Assembly (NCBI GenBank): GCA_002368175.1
Contig: AP018172.1
Location: 1,052,001 to 1,116,000 of the forward strand
Reading direction: 5' to 3'
DNA from: Calothrix sp. NIES-2098
GTDB taxonomy: Bacteria > Cyanobacteriota > Cyanobacteriia > Cyanobacteriales > Nostocaceae
DNA length: 64,000 bases
In this document: one piece after another, positions 28,753-37,400 of the stretch
Numbering within the stretch: position 1 is the first letter of the stretch
How the letters are laid out: every line of letters begins with the position of its first letter
Made by a program: the position numbers and the translations under genes
The notes under the pieces: model-generated
What the model saw: the letters and a program-made list of their open reading frames with translations, nothing else
The model's database searches: none
Told to the model about the DNA's origin: nothing

Positions 28753-29835
28753 ATGACCACAACTCTAAGAAGAGGCGAAAGCGGCAACCAGTGGGATCGG
28801 TTTACTCAGTGGATTACTAGCACTGAAAATCGGCTTTATATTGGCTGGTTTGGTGTTCTAATGATTCCCACTTTATTGACTGCGACGATTTGTTTCATTA
28901 TTGCCTTTATAGCGGCACCACCCGTCGATATTGATGGCATTCGCGAACCAGTTTCAGGTTCTTTGCTCTACGGTAATAACATCATTACTGGTGCTGTTGT
29001 ACCCACATCCAATGCTATCGGTTTGCACTTCTACCCACTTTGGGAAGCAGCTTCGATGGATGAATGGCTCTACAACGGCGGCCCTTATCAACTCATTGTT
29101 TTACATTTTCTGATTGGAATCTTCTGTTGGCTTGGTCGGCAATGGGAGTTAAGCTATCGTCTAGGAATGCGTCCTTGGATTTGTGTTGCTTACTCTGCAC
29201 CTGTAGCTGCGGCGACTTCGGTATTCTTAATTTATCCCATTGGTCAAGGTAGCTTTTCTGACGGGATGCCTTTGGGTATCAGTGGCACTTTTAACTTCAT
29301 GCTTGTATTCCAAGCCGAACATAACATTCTGTTCCACCCCTTCCATATGTTTGGTGTAGCAGGTGTTTTCGGTGGTTCTTTATTCTGTGCCATGCATGGT
29401 TCTTTGGTGTCTTCCTCGTTAGTTAGGGAGACTACTGAAGCTGAGTCGATCAACTATGGATACAGATTTGGTCAAGAACAAGAAACCTACAGCATTGTAG
29501 CGGCTCATGGTTACTTTGGACGCTTGATTTGGCAATATGCCAGCTTTAACAATTCTCGTTCTTTACACTTTTTCTTGGCTGCTTGGCCTGTAGTTTGTAT
29601 CTGGTTGACAGCTTTGGGTATCAGCACGATGGCATTTAACTTAAATGGGTTTAACTTTAACCAATCAGTGCTAGATTCTCAAGGTCGTGTAGTTAGTACC
29701 TGGGCAGATGTGGTTAACCGCGCCAACCTTGGTATTGAAGTAATGCACGAACGCAATGCTCACAACTTCCCGCTAGATTTGGCGGCGGGTGAGGTAGAGC
29801 CTGTAGCGTTACTAAATTCCGCAATTCACGGTTAA
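28753..29835 (+). CDS. psbA: Photosystem II reaction-centre protein D1, divergent variant
   Basis: A 360-residue D1 protein with five transmembrane helices. All key cofactor residues are kept: YZ Tyr161, His190, His198, His215, His272, Ser264, and manganese ligands Asp170, Glu189, His332, Glu333, His337, Asp342 and Ala344, followed by a 16-residue C-terminal extension for processing. Position 130 is Gln, as in low-light-type D1. Several otherwise conserved positions differ: Trp126 for Tyr, Phe194 for Met, Phe200 for Leu, Cys212 for Ser, Trp260 for Phe, Cys282 for Gly, Leu285 for Phe and Ile328 for Met. The residues known from anoxia-type D1' (Ala80, Leu158, Ala/Leu286) are absent. It is probably a functional, oxygen-evolving but specialised isoform, expressed on its own. 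Confidence 0.95.
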   Translation: MTTTLRRGESGNQWDRFTQWITSTENRLYIGWFGVLMIPTLLTATICFIIAFIAAPPVDIDGIREPVSGSLLYGNNIITGAVVPTSNAIGLHFYPLWEAASMDEWLYNGGPYQLIVLHFLIGIFCWLGRQWELSYRLGMRPWICVAYSAPVAAATSVFLIYPIGQGSFSDGMPLGISGTFNFMLVFQAEHNILFHPFHMFGVAGVFGGSLFCAMHGSLVSSSLVRETTEAESINYGYRFGQEQETYSIVAAHGYFGRLIWQYASFNNSRSLHFFLAAWPVVCIWLTALGISTMAFNLNGFNFNQSVLDSQGRVVSTWADVVNRANLGIEVMHERNAHNFPLDLAAGEVEPVALLNSAIHG

Positions 29836-29858
29836 AGCTAGGTTAATATAAATTAACA

Positions 29859-29886
29859 GCGCTCTCTGACTAGAGGGCGCTTTTTT
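29859..29886 (+). terminator. Rho-independent terminator of psbA
   Basis: GCGCTCTCT (29859-29867) pairs with AGAGGGCGC (29872-29880) with one G-T wobble and a GACT loop, followed by six T. It makes psbA monocistronic. Confidence 0.9.
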
Positions 29887-30111
29887 CATGAAATCACAGA
29901 TACACTCAGAGCAACAAAAGCAGTTTACACAAGGGTTTACCGTTCTCTACTTTGCGATCGCGCAGATGGGATAGGCAAATATTTGGTGTTGCTAGGTACA
30001 TTTACAAAAATCTGGCTCGCTCAGATTAGTAAAATATGACATTTAAGATTTCAAAGAGTTTTTTAATAATCAATTCAATATAAGATCTGAAATTTAAAAT
30101 CTAAAAGCAAA

Positions 30112-31503
30112 ATGGCAGACCTCACTCCTAATTCTAGTTTTAGTTTGACTCTCCGCTTGCAGATTCCCAATCGCGTGGGGATGCTGGCGTCAGTTACACA
30201 GGCGATCGCGGCTAATGGCGGCCTGCTAGGGCAAATTGATTTAATCGAGCAAACCCGCAAAGAGTCAATCCGCGACATTACTGTGGATGCAGCTAGCACC
30301 GAACACGCTGAAACCATTGTGCAAGCAGTCAAAGCCTTACCGCACATTCAAATGCTGAATGTGTACGATCGCACTTTTAATTTGCATCGTGGCGGTAAAA
30401 TCAGCATTACTAGCAGAATTCCCCTCAAAAGTGTTTCCGACCTGGCGATGGCTTACACGCCAGGGGTAGGTAGGATTTGTACAGCGATCGCTCAAAATCC
30501 AGAGGAAGTTTATAACTTAACCATCAAGAAAAATACCGTTGCTATTGTCACCGATGGAAGTGCAGTTTTGGGTTTAGGAAATCTGGGCCCGGCCGCAGCT
30601 TTACCTGTGATGGAAGGTAAAGCAATGCTGTTTAAAGAATTTGCGGGGATTGATGCTTTCCCCATCTGCTTGGCAACTCAAGATACAGATGAGATTGTAC
30701 GCACAGTCAAAAATATTGCTCCCGTATTTGGGGGTGTAAATTTAGAGGATATCGCCGCCCCGCGCTGCTTTGAGATTGAAGAGAGACTGCGGCGAGAATT
30801 AAATATACCTGTTTTCCACGACGATCAACACGGTACAGCAATTGTCACCTTGGCAGCGTTGTTTAATGCTTTGAAACTCGTACATAAGTCGATGGCAGAA
30901 ATTCGGATTGTGATTAACGGTGCTGGGGCGGCGGGAGTTGCGATCGCGCGGTTATTGCGCAAAGCTGGAGCCGAAAAAATTTGGATGTGCGACTCGAAGG
31001 GTATTCTCTCTAGCAGTCGTACTGACTTAACAGAAGAAAAACGCGAATTTGCAGTTAAAGCCCAAGGTACTCTAGCGGGTGCAATGCAAGGAGCAGATGT
31101 ATTTATTGGTGTTAGTGCCCCAGGGGTTTTGACAGTAGAAATGGTGCAATCGATGGCGAAAGATCCCATTGTGTTTGCAATGGCAAATCCAATTCCCGAA
31201 ATTCAACCAGAGTTAGTCACCAAGGATGTTGCTGTTATGGCTACCGGTCGCAGCGATTATCCAAATCAAATTAATAACGTTCTCGCATTTCCGGGAGTAT
31301 TCCGTGGCGCTTTAGATTGTCAGGCACAGACAATTACTGCCACCATGTATCTAGAAGCTGCAAGTGCGATCTCATCCTTAGTTAAGCCTTCAGATTTAGA
31401 TCGCGAACATATTATTCCTTCGGTTTTTGATGAGCGTGTTGTGACTGCGGTTGCTGCTGCTGTGCAACAAGCCGCACGTCAAGAAGGCGTCGCTCAGAGT
31501 TAA
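30112..31503 (+). CDS. NAD(P)-dependent malic enzyme with N-terminal ACT domain
   Basis: A 463-residue protein. Residues 10-85 form an ACT domain (LTLRLQIPNRVGMLASVTQ), which usually binds an amino acid or other effector. The malic enzyme follows: MAYTPGVGRICTAI, TDGSAVLGLGNLGP, and FHDDQHGTAIVTLAAL with the metal-binding Asp pair. The C-terminal nucleotide fold has GAGAAGVAIARLL. It decarboxylates malate to pyruvate, giving NAD(P)H and CO2. The ACT fusion suggests allosteric control. It is monocistronic, with terminators on both sides. Confidence 0.93.
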   Translation: MADLTPNSSFSLTLRLQIPNRVGMLASVTQAIAANGGLLGQIDLIEQTRKESIRDITVDAASTEHAETIVQAVKALPHIQMLNVYDRTFNLHRGGKISITSRIPLKSVSDLAMAYTPGVGRICTAIAQNPEEVYNLTIKKNTVAIVTDGSAVLGLGNLGPAAALPVMEGKAMLFKEFAGIDAFPICLATQDTDEIVRTVKNIAPVFGGVNLEDIAAPRCFEIEERLRRELNIPVFHDDQHGTAIVTLAALFNALKLVHKSMAEIRIVINGAGAAGVAIARLLRKAGAEKIWMCDSKGILSSSRTDLTEEKREFAVKAQGTLAGAMQGADVFIGVSAPGVLTVEMVQSMAKDPIVFAMANPIPEIQPELVTKDVAVMATGRSDYPNQINNVLAFPGVFRGALDCQAQTITATMYLEAASAISSLVKPSDLDREHIIPSVFDERVVTAVAAAVQQAARQEGVAQS

Positions 31504-31512
31504 TAAATTTAG

Positions 31513-31540
31513 GGGATGGGCATATTGTCCCATCCCTTTA
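31513..31540 (+). terminator. Terminator after the malic enzyme gene
   Basis: GGGATGGG (31513-31520) pairs with CCCATCCC (31529-31536), followed by TTTAATATTT. It lies 10 bases past the stop codon. Confidence 0.8.
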
Positions 31541-31638
31541 ATATTTGGCATTGCAATTTAGCGTGTAATAAGTAGTTCAGCTTTTTTACTGTAAGGTGTA
31601 CTTAAGCTAAACTAACTACTTATTGAATTTGATGATTT

Positions 31639-32553
31639 ATGAAACTTAAACGTCGTCAATTTTTATTTTTAAGTAGCCTGAGTGCGATCGGTACGGGATT
31701 AGGCTGGATATTAACTCGACAAAGTAATCAAAGCGCTGATTTTGCTGAATCGGATAAAGCGATCGCCGCCAATCCCCTCAAAAAGGGCTTGCTACTACGT
31801 TTTGTCTCAGTTGCAGATACAGGTACTGGTGCAAAAGGACAATATGCTGTAGCTAGGGCGATGACTCTTTATCAAAAACAAAATCCTTACGATTTAGTAG
31901 TTTTAGCTGGCGATAACATTTACAACAACGGTGAAATTGAAAAAATTGGCGAAGTGTTTGAGCGTCCTTATGGAGAATTGCTCAAGCGAGGTGTGAAATT
32001 TCAAGCTTGTTTAGGTAATCACGATATTCGCACTGCCAATGGCGATTTAGAAGTTAAATATCCTGGCTTTAATATGAAGGGACGCTACTATACATTTAGC
32101 CGCGGAAATATACAATTTTTTGCTTTAGATACTAACGGTAATGCTGACTGGAAGAACCAGCTAACTTGGTTAGAAAAAGAATTAAGCCTCAGCAAAGCTT
32201 CTTGGAAAGTCGTATTTGGTCATCATCCAATTTATGCATCGGGAGTTTATGGCAGTAATGCAGATTTTATTAAAGTCTTTACTCCCTTATTTCAAAAATA
32301 CAGCGTACAACTTTATATCAACGGACACGAACACCATTATGAACGCACCCGTTCTATTAATGGCACAACTTACTTAATCTGTGGCGCGGGTGCAGGTAAT
32401 CGTCCTGTAGGTAAAAATGAATGGACAGAATATTCTACTAGTAATTTAAGTTTTGCTGCCTATGAAGTGTATGCAGATAGAATAGAGTTAAGCGGTATTG
32501 GCACTGATAACCGCGTTTTTGATCGGGGAGTTATTAAGTTAAAATCAACTTAA
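31639..32553 (+). CDS. Tat-exported metallophosphoesterase (purple-acid-phosphatase-like)
   Basis: A 304-residue phosphatase. The N-terminus (MKLKRRQFLFLSS) has a twin-arginine motif and a hydrophobic stretch, so export through the Tat pathway is likely. Metal-site motifs appear in order: ADTG, GDNIYNNG, GNHDIR, GHHPIYAS and GHEHHYE. This is the calcineurin-like fold of small acid phosphatases (type 5 acid phosphatase-like). It could release phosphate from esters outside the plasma membrane. It lies directly before the defence cassette, but on a separate unit. Confidence 0.88.
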   Translation: MKLKRRQFLFLSSLSAIGTGLGWILTRQSNQSADFAESDKAIAANPLKKGLLLRFVSVADTGTGAKGQYAVARAMTLYQKQNPYDLVVLAGDNIYNNGEIEKIGEVFERPYGELLKRGVKFQACLGNHDIRTANGDLEVKYPGFNMKGRYYTFSRGNIQFFALDTNGNADWKNQLTWLEKELSLSKASWKVVFGHHPIYASGVYGSNADFIKVFTPLFQKYSVQLYINGHEHHYERTRSINGTTYLICGAGAGNRPVGKNEWTEYSTSNLSFAAYEVYADRIELSGIGTDNRVFDRGVIKLKST

Positions 32554-32578
32554 TTCTTGTTTATATAATTCGATGTAG

Positions 32579-32595
32579 GGTGGGCATTGCCCACC
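32579..32595. repeat. Short palindrome GGTGGGCA-T-TGCCCACC
   Basis: A perfect 8-bp inverted repeat around one base. It sits between the metallophosphatase stop and the Septu ATPase start. A near-identical palindrome occurs at 61379-61393, which suggests a dispersed REP-like repeat rather than a gene-specific terminator. Confidence 0.6.
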
Positions 32596-32625
32596 AAATA
32601 AATGACATACAGCGTTATTAAAACT

Positions 32626-33879
32626 ATGAAAGTCAAGTGCCTAAAAATGCAATCCTTCCGTGGAATCGGGGATTTAACGCTGGAATTTGATCAGACGGTT
32701 GCAACTGTACTTATTGGTATCAATGGCGTAGGAAAATCTAGTATTCTTGATGCCCTTTCTCTCTTACTTTCTCGTTTTATGGAGTGGATTGGAGGTTACT
32801 TTCCAGAAGAGGAATTAAAAAAATTTAGCGAATTGGATATTGCTAATAATGACATATCTACATGTCTGAATATTACTATTTTATTAGATGGCGCAGAAGA
32901 CAATTGGGAAATATCCCGAAGTCGTAACGGAGTATCTAAAGATTCAAGGCACGAAATGGTCAAAGCGGTTGCTACTACAATTTGGCGATATTGGCAAAAT
33001 GATCCTCAATACAACCTACCATTAGCCGTATACTATCCCGTCAATCGTGCAGTCCTTGATATTAGCTTAGAAATTCCCAATAAAACTCAGTTTAACCAAA
33101 TTGATGCCTATGAACAAGCGCTTACAGGAAAAAGAATAGACTTTGCTAGCTTCTTTCAATGGTTTAGGAATAGGGAAGATTTAGAAAGTGAATTACTGCG
33201 GGATAAGCGCGATTATCAAGATCCACAATTAGAAGCAGTTAGACAAGCTATATCTTCATTAGTAACCAGTTTTTCTAACTTACGAGTGCGCCGTTCTCCC
33301 TTAAGAATGACTGTAACAAAAGATGGGCAGGAACTCATTATTAATCAACTCTCTGATGGTGAGAAATGCTTATTAGCAATGGTAGGAGATTTAGCAAGAC
33401 GTTTGGCAATAGCTAACCCAGGTTTACCAGAACCGCTTCAAGGTAGTGGTGTCGTTTTAATTGATGAAATTGAATTACACTTACACCCAAAATGGCAACG
33501 AGAAATTATTCCAGCTTTAACTAGAACATTCCCCAATTGTCAATTTATTGTTACTACTCATTCCCCACAGGTAATTAGCCATGTCAAACCTGAAGGAATT
33601 TATATTTTAGAAAAGACTGATAATGGTGTTATCGCTAAACGTCCAGAAAGTTCTTTTGGTAGAGATAGCAATCGTATTCTAGAAGACCTCATGGATGTTC
33701 CAGAACGTCCACAAAAAATTAAGACAAGTCTTTTAGAATTGTTTAGGTTGATTGACGCAGGAAATCTGGACGGTGCAAGAAAATTGCGTCAAGAATTAGC
33801 AGCCGAAATTGGAGCAGATGAACCGGAGTTTGTGCGAGCAGATGTACTCATCCGACGAAAGGAAATTCTCAATCGATGA
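32626..33879 (+). CDS. ptuA: Septu-type defence ATPase (PtuA-like)
   Basis: A 417-residue RecF/SMC-like ATPase starting MKVKCLKMQSFRGIGDL. Walker A is GINGVGKSS (31-39). The signature region reads LSDGEKCLLAMVGDLARR. Walker B is VVLIDEIELHLHP, followed by the switch TTHSPQVISH. I chose the ATG at 32626 because the family begins this way; an in-frame ATG 24 bases earlier is possible, and neither has a clear ribosome binding site. It overlaps the HNH gene by the 4-base ATGA. In Septu, such an ATPase forms a complex with the HNH nuclease and protects against phage. No reverse transcriptase is present, so this is not a retron. Confidence 0.88.
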   Translation: MKVKCLKMQSFRGIGDLTLEFDQTVATVLIGINGVGKSSILDALSLLLSRFMEWIGGYFPEEELKKFSELDIANNDISTCLNITILLDGAEDNWEISRSRNGVSKDSRHEMVKAVATTIWRYWQNDPQYNLPLAVYYPVNRAVLDISLEIPNKTQFNQIDAYEQALTGKRIDFASFFQWFRNREDLESELLRDKRDYQDPQLEAVRQAISSLVTSFSNLRVRRSPLRMTVTKDGQELIINQLSDGEKCLLAMVGDLARRLAIANPGLPEPLQGSGVVLIDEIELHLHPKWQREIIPALTRTFPNCQFIVTTHSPQVISHVKPEGIYILEKTDNGVIAKRPESSFGRDSNRILEDLMDVPERPQKIKTSLLELFRLIDAGNLDGARKLRQELAAEIGADEPEFVRADVLIRRKEILNR

Positions 33880-34526
33880 AGTACATCAAAAAGAATCATG
33901 AGCCGAAAAAGTTCAGTGATTGGAAAGCTCTAGAAAATGATGATTGGAAACCTAATTGGGATGATAACTTTCAAAAACCAGAAAAATCAATTGTGCATGA
34001 TTCCCTACTACAAGAACAAGGATACATTTGTTGTTATTGTGGAATGCGGATTGCAAGAGCAACAAGCCATATAGAACATCTCAAGCCTCGTACTACCTAT
34101 CCAAATTTAGCATTAGATTACACAAATCTTATCGCTTCATGTCAAGGAGAAAGTGAAGAACCACCTCCCGTTCCAGTTCATTGTGGGCATCAGAAAAAGT
34201 ATTGGTACGATAAACAACTGATGGTTTCACCTTTGGAAGTAAACTGCACTGATTTCTTTAAATATCCTGCTTCGGGAGAGATTAAACCGACAGATGATCC
34301 AACTAAACAAGCTGCTGCTGAAACAACAATTGAGAAGCTAGCGCTCAATATTAATAAGTTGCAAAATATGCGGAAAGTAGCAATTGATGCAGCATTACTT
34401 GGTATTGAAGATTTGACTGATGCAGAAATACAGCAGCTTGCTGAGGGCTACAATCAACTTGACAGCAACGGGCAATATACTCCATTTTGTGCTGCAATTA
34501 TCTATATACTCAAGAATTATTTTTAA
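33876..34526 (+). CDS. ptuB: Septu-type HNH nuclease (PtuB-like, TIGR02646 family)
   Basis: A 216-residue HNH endonuclease. The zinc and catalytic elements are CCYCG (52-56), SHIEHLKP with H65 and H68, DYTNL with N84, Cys89, and HCGHQKK (102-108). This layout fits the family found beside ATPases in Septu and in some retron systems. It overlaps the ATPase gene by 4 bases, which means translational coupling and a matched amount of both subunits. It likely cuts nucleic acid once the ATPase is relieved during phage infection. The nuclease motif is intact. Confidence 0.88.
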   Translation: MKYIKKNHEPKKFSDWKALENDDWKPNWDDNFQKPEKSIVHDSLLQEQGYICCYCGMRIARATSHIEHLKPRTTYPNLALDYTNLIASCQGESEEPPPVPVHCGHQKKYWYDKQLMVSPLEVNCTDFFKYPASGEIKPTDDPTKQAAAETTIEKLALNINKLQNMRKVAIDAALLGIEDLTDAEIQQLAEGYNQLDSNGQYTPFCAAIIYILKNYF

Positions 34527-34592
34527 TCTGCTATGATGTACGCGATCGCACTATAGTAAATTACATAATCTTCAGTTTACAGGGAATAGTTT

Positions 34593-34886
34593 ATGATTCT
34601 TGAGGCAGTGATGCTTCATGTTAAATCTGGTATGGAATCTGAATTTGAATCTGCTTTCAAAACAGCTTCCAAGATTATTTCGTCAACGAATGGATATTTA
34701 TCTCATGAACTCCATCGCTGCATTGAAGTTAATGGAAAATATCTATTGCTTGTCAGATGGGAAACTTTAGAATCTCATACTGTAGGATTTAGAGGTTCTG
34801 CTGAGTATCAAGAGTGGAAAAAGTTGCTACACCATTTTTATGAGCCTTTTCCCACTGTTGAGCATTTTGAAGAAGTTGAAATATAG
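34593..34886 (+). CDS. Antibiotic biosynthesis monooxygenase (ABM)-fold protein
   Basis: A 97-residue dimeric-ferredoxin-fold protein. Typical segments are VMLHVKSGMESEFESAF and LLLVRWETLESHTVGFRGSAEYQEW. Members act as cofactor-free quinol monooxygenases, haem-degrading enzymes or unknown-function dimers. The start ATG at 34593 follows CAGGGAA. It lies 66 bases past the nuclease gene on the same strand, so it may be carried along with the defence cassette, but nothing links it functionally. Confidence 0.82.
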   Translation: MILEAVMLHVKSGMESEFESAFKTASKIISSTNGYLSHELHRCIEVNGKYLLLVRWETLESHTVGFRGSAEYQEWKKLLHHFYEPFPTVEHFEEVEI

Positions 34887-34928
34887 CTCAATCACTCTGA
34901 TTGCCATACTTGAAATTGAATAGCTATC

Positions 34929-37244
34929 TTAATCAACCTTTTGCAACTGGGCTACTCTGGGGTCGATAATTTTTTGCCCCAAATTAGCAAATTTAATTGC
35001 TACAGAAAGCTTATTACCTTCTCCAAAAACATGAGTAATTTCCCCAATACCAAAGCTTTTATGTAAAACGCGATCGCCTACTTTCCAATTCTGCTTACCA
35101 TTGCTGACAGCAGCAGTAGATTTAGTATAGGTTTGACGAATCTTATTACCAGTAGTTAATAATTCTTCTGGTACTTCGTCCAAAAATTGCGATCGCATGG
35201 CGGGTTCTCGTGAACCATAGAGGCGGCGTTCGCGGGCGTGTGATAAATATAACCTTTCTTGGGCGCGGGTAATGCCTACATAACACAAACGGCGTTCTTC
35301 TTCTAAAGATGCAGGGTCACTCAGCGAACGGTAGCCGGGAAATAGTCCTTGTTCTAATCCCACCAAAAAGACTACGGGAAATTCCAGACCTTTGGAAGCG
35401 TGCAAAGTCATTAAAGACACTGCTGTTTGCCCTTCTTTTAAGTTATCCAAATCGGAACTGAGGGCGGTACTTTGTAAGAATCCTTGCAGAGTAGCATCTT
35501 CATTCTCTTCTTGAAATTGCAGTACGGCGTTGTAAAGTTCTTGAACGTTTTGGATTCTGTCTTCCGATTCATCCGTACCCTGGCTTAGTAAGTCTTGCAC
35601 ATAACCAGATTCTTCAAGTATACCTTGAACAATTTCCGCCGCAGGAAGCGTTCCTACTTCTCCTTGCCAACGACTAATCATTTCTGCAAAAGCTTTGACA
35701 GATTTAGCGCCGCGTCCAGCTAAGGTATTAACTGATGTTTCGTCTGATAATATTTCCCAAAGAGTTGTACCAAGTTGCTGGGAAGCGTTAATCAAAGCAT
35801 CAATGGTGGTTTTGCCAATACCACGCCGAGGAGTATTAATTACTCGCAATAAACTTACAGTATCAGCAGGATTAGCGATCGCTCTTAAATAAGCTATAAC
35901 ATCTTTAATTTCTTTGCGATCGTAAAATCTCATTCCTCCGACAACTGTGTAAGGTATTTGGTATTTCACCAAAAGTTCTTCAAAGGGGCGAGATTGAGCA
36001 TTTGTACGATAAAGAATTGCAAAACTGCCCCAGTTTAATTCTGGATTTTGAGATTCTAAAGTGCGGATTTGACGAATAATAAAATCGGCTTCTTCTAGTT
36101 CATTATCAGCTTTGTGACAATAAATTTGTTCGCCTGCACCCCGCGTTGGTTTGAGAATCTTGTCAATTCTTTGGGTATTATTTTCAATCAGTTCGTTAGC
36201 AGCTTGCAGAATGTTTTCACAAGAGCGATAGTTTTCTTCTAACTTCACCATTGTTCTGGTATCGTCATCGGGTAAACCATCGCCGAAATCATTCTGAAAT
36301 TCTAGCAAGATGGTGAAGTCAGCCATTCTAAACGAGTAAATTGACTGGTCTGCATCACCTACAACAAACACCGAGCGATTTTGCCAATTCCATTCACTCT
36401 TTCTATCTTCGCCATTTGTCACTAACAGGCGGATGAGATCGTATTGAGTGCGATTAGTATCCTGATATTCATCTACAAGAATATGAGAGAATTTGCGATG
36501 CCAGTAACCTAAAACTTGTTCGTTCTGCTGAAATAGTTTAGTAGGAATCAGAATTAGATCGTCAAAATCGAGAGCGTTATTTGCTGCCAGTCTATCTTGA
36601 TAAGAACTATAGACTTGAGCAATTACTCTACCGCGATAATTAGGTTGCTCGCTCTCAAATTCTTGGGGTGAAAAGCCTTGGTTTTTGGCGTTACTAATTG
36701 CATAGCGCATAGAACGATGGTCAAACTTCTTATCGTCTAGGTTTAGCTGTTTAGTGACAATTTCTTTGACCAAGCTTTGTGCATCAGATTCATCAAATAT
36801 CGAGAAATTTTTACTCCAACGGCGGCCTTTTTCGTCTTGGTACTTCTCAATATCGAAGCGAAGGATGCGAGAAAACAAACTGTGAAAAGTGCCGCACCAC
36901 AAATCTTTGATGGTGTCACGATAAACTTGCGATCGCAGTTTAGTTTGTTGGTATTCTGTCAACAAATCAAAACGCTGACCATATTCCGACATCGCCAACT
37001 GTTCGGCAAATATCTTTTGAATCCGTTCTTTCATCTCTCTAGCGGCTTTGTTAGTAAAAGTCACCGCCAAGATATTTTCGGGGGCTACACGGTGTTTGAG
37101 AATCAAGTTAGCAATTCGGTAAGTCAAGGCTCGTGTTTTACCAGAACCTGCACCAGCCACAACTAGCAACGGGCCGCAGTAATGTTCTACGGCTTGACGT
37201 TGGCTGGGGTTAAGGTGGCTAAGGAAGTCAATAGTTGTGGACAT
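34929..37244 (-). CDS. pcrA: ATP-dependent DNA helicase PcrA/UvrD
   Basis: A 771-residue SF1A helicase. Motif I is AGAGSGKT (30-37); motif Ia AVTFTNKAAREMKERI; motif II LVDEYQDTN; motif III VGDADQSIYSFR; motif IV LYRTNAQSR; motif V LMTLHASKGLEF; motif VI VGITRAQERLYL. The C-terminal segment WKVGDRVLHKSFGIGEI is a Tudor-like domain known to bind RNA polymerase. It works in nucleotide excision repair, replication restart and removal of RecA. It ends close to the ABM gene, and is not part of the Septu unit. Confidence 0.95.
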   Translation of the reverse strand: MSTTIDFLSHLNPSQRQAVEHYCGPLLVVAGAGSGKTRALTYRIANLILKHRVAPENILAVTFTNKAAREMKERIQKIFAEQLAMSEYGQRFDLLTEYQQTKLRSQVYRDTIKDLWCGTFHSLFSRILRFDIEKYQDEKGRRWSKNFSIFDESDAQSLVKEIVTKQLNLDDKKFDHRSMRYAISNAKNQGFSPQEFESEQPNYRGRVIAQVYSSYQDRLAANNALDFDDLILIPTKLFQQNEQVLGYWHRKFSHILVDEYQDTNRTQYDLIRLLVTNGEDRKSEWNWQNRSVFVVGDADQSIYSFRMADFTILLEFQNDFGDGLPDDDTRTMVKLEENYRSCENILQAANELIENNTQRIDKILKPTRGAGEQIYCHKADNELEEADFIIRQIRTLESQNPELNWGSFAILYRTNAQSRPFEELLVKYQIPYTVVGGMRFYDRKEIKDVIAYLRAIANPADTVSLLRVINTPRRGIGKTTIDALINASQQLGTTLWEILSDETSVNTLAGRGAKSVKAFAEMISRWQGEVGTLPAAEIVQGILEESGYVQDLLSQGTDESEDRIQNVQELYNAVLQFQEENEDATLQGFLQSTALSSDLDNLKEGQTAVSLMTLHASKGLEFPVVFLVGLEQGLFPGYRSLSDPASLEEERRLCYVGITRAQERLYLSHARERRLYGSREPAMRSQFLDEVPEELLTTGNKIRQTYTKSTAAVSNGKQNWKVGDRVLHKSFGIGEITHVFGEGNKLSVAIKFANLGQKIIDPRVAQLQKVD

Positions 37245-37400
37245 GGGAGTGAGGAGTTGAGATGACTAAAACGCAAGCCGCAGCGATCGCATATTATCTC
37301 TTAGGAGAGAGTCGCTGCTAGTCAATTGGTATTTTAACGTGAGTTCAACAAAGTAAAAAAAGCAGCAGGCAAAGCAGATCGGGCTTTGGGAAAATAAAAG

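Noticed and set aside
28753..29835. D1' (low-oxygen) or rogue D1
   Set aside because: The D1' residues at 80, 158 and 286 are not present, and the manganese ligands missing from rogue D1 are all intact.
32602..34526. Retron system
   Set aside because: The HNH and ATPase families also occur in retrons, but no reverse transcriptase or msr-msd-like region is next to them.
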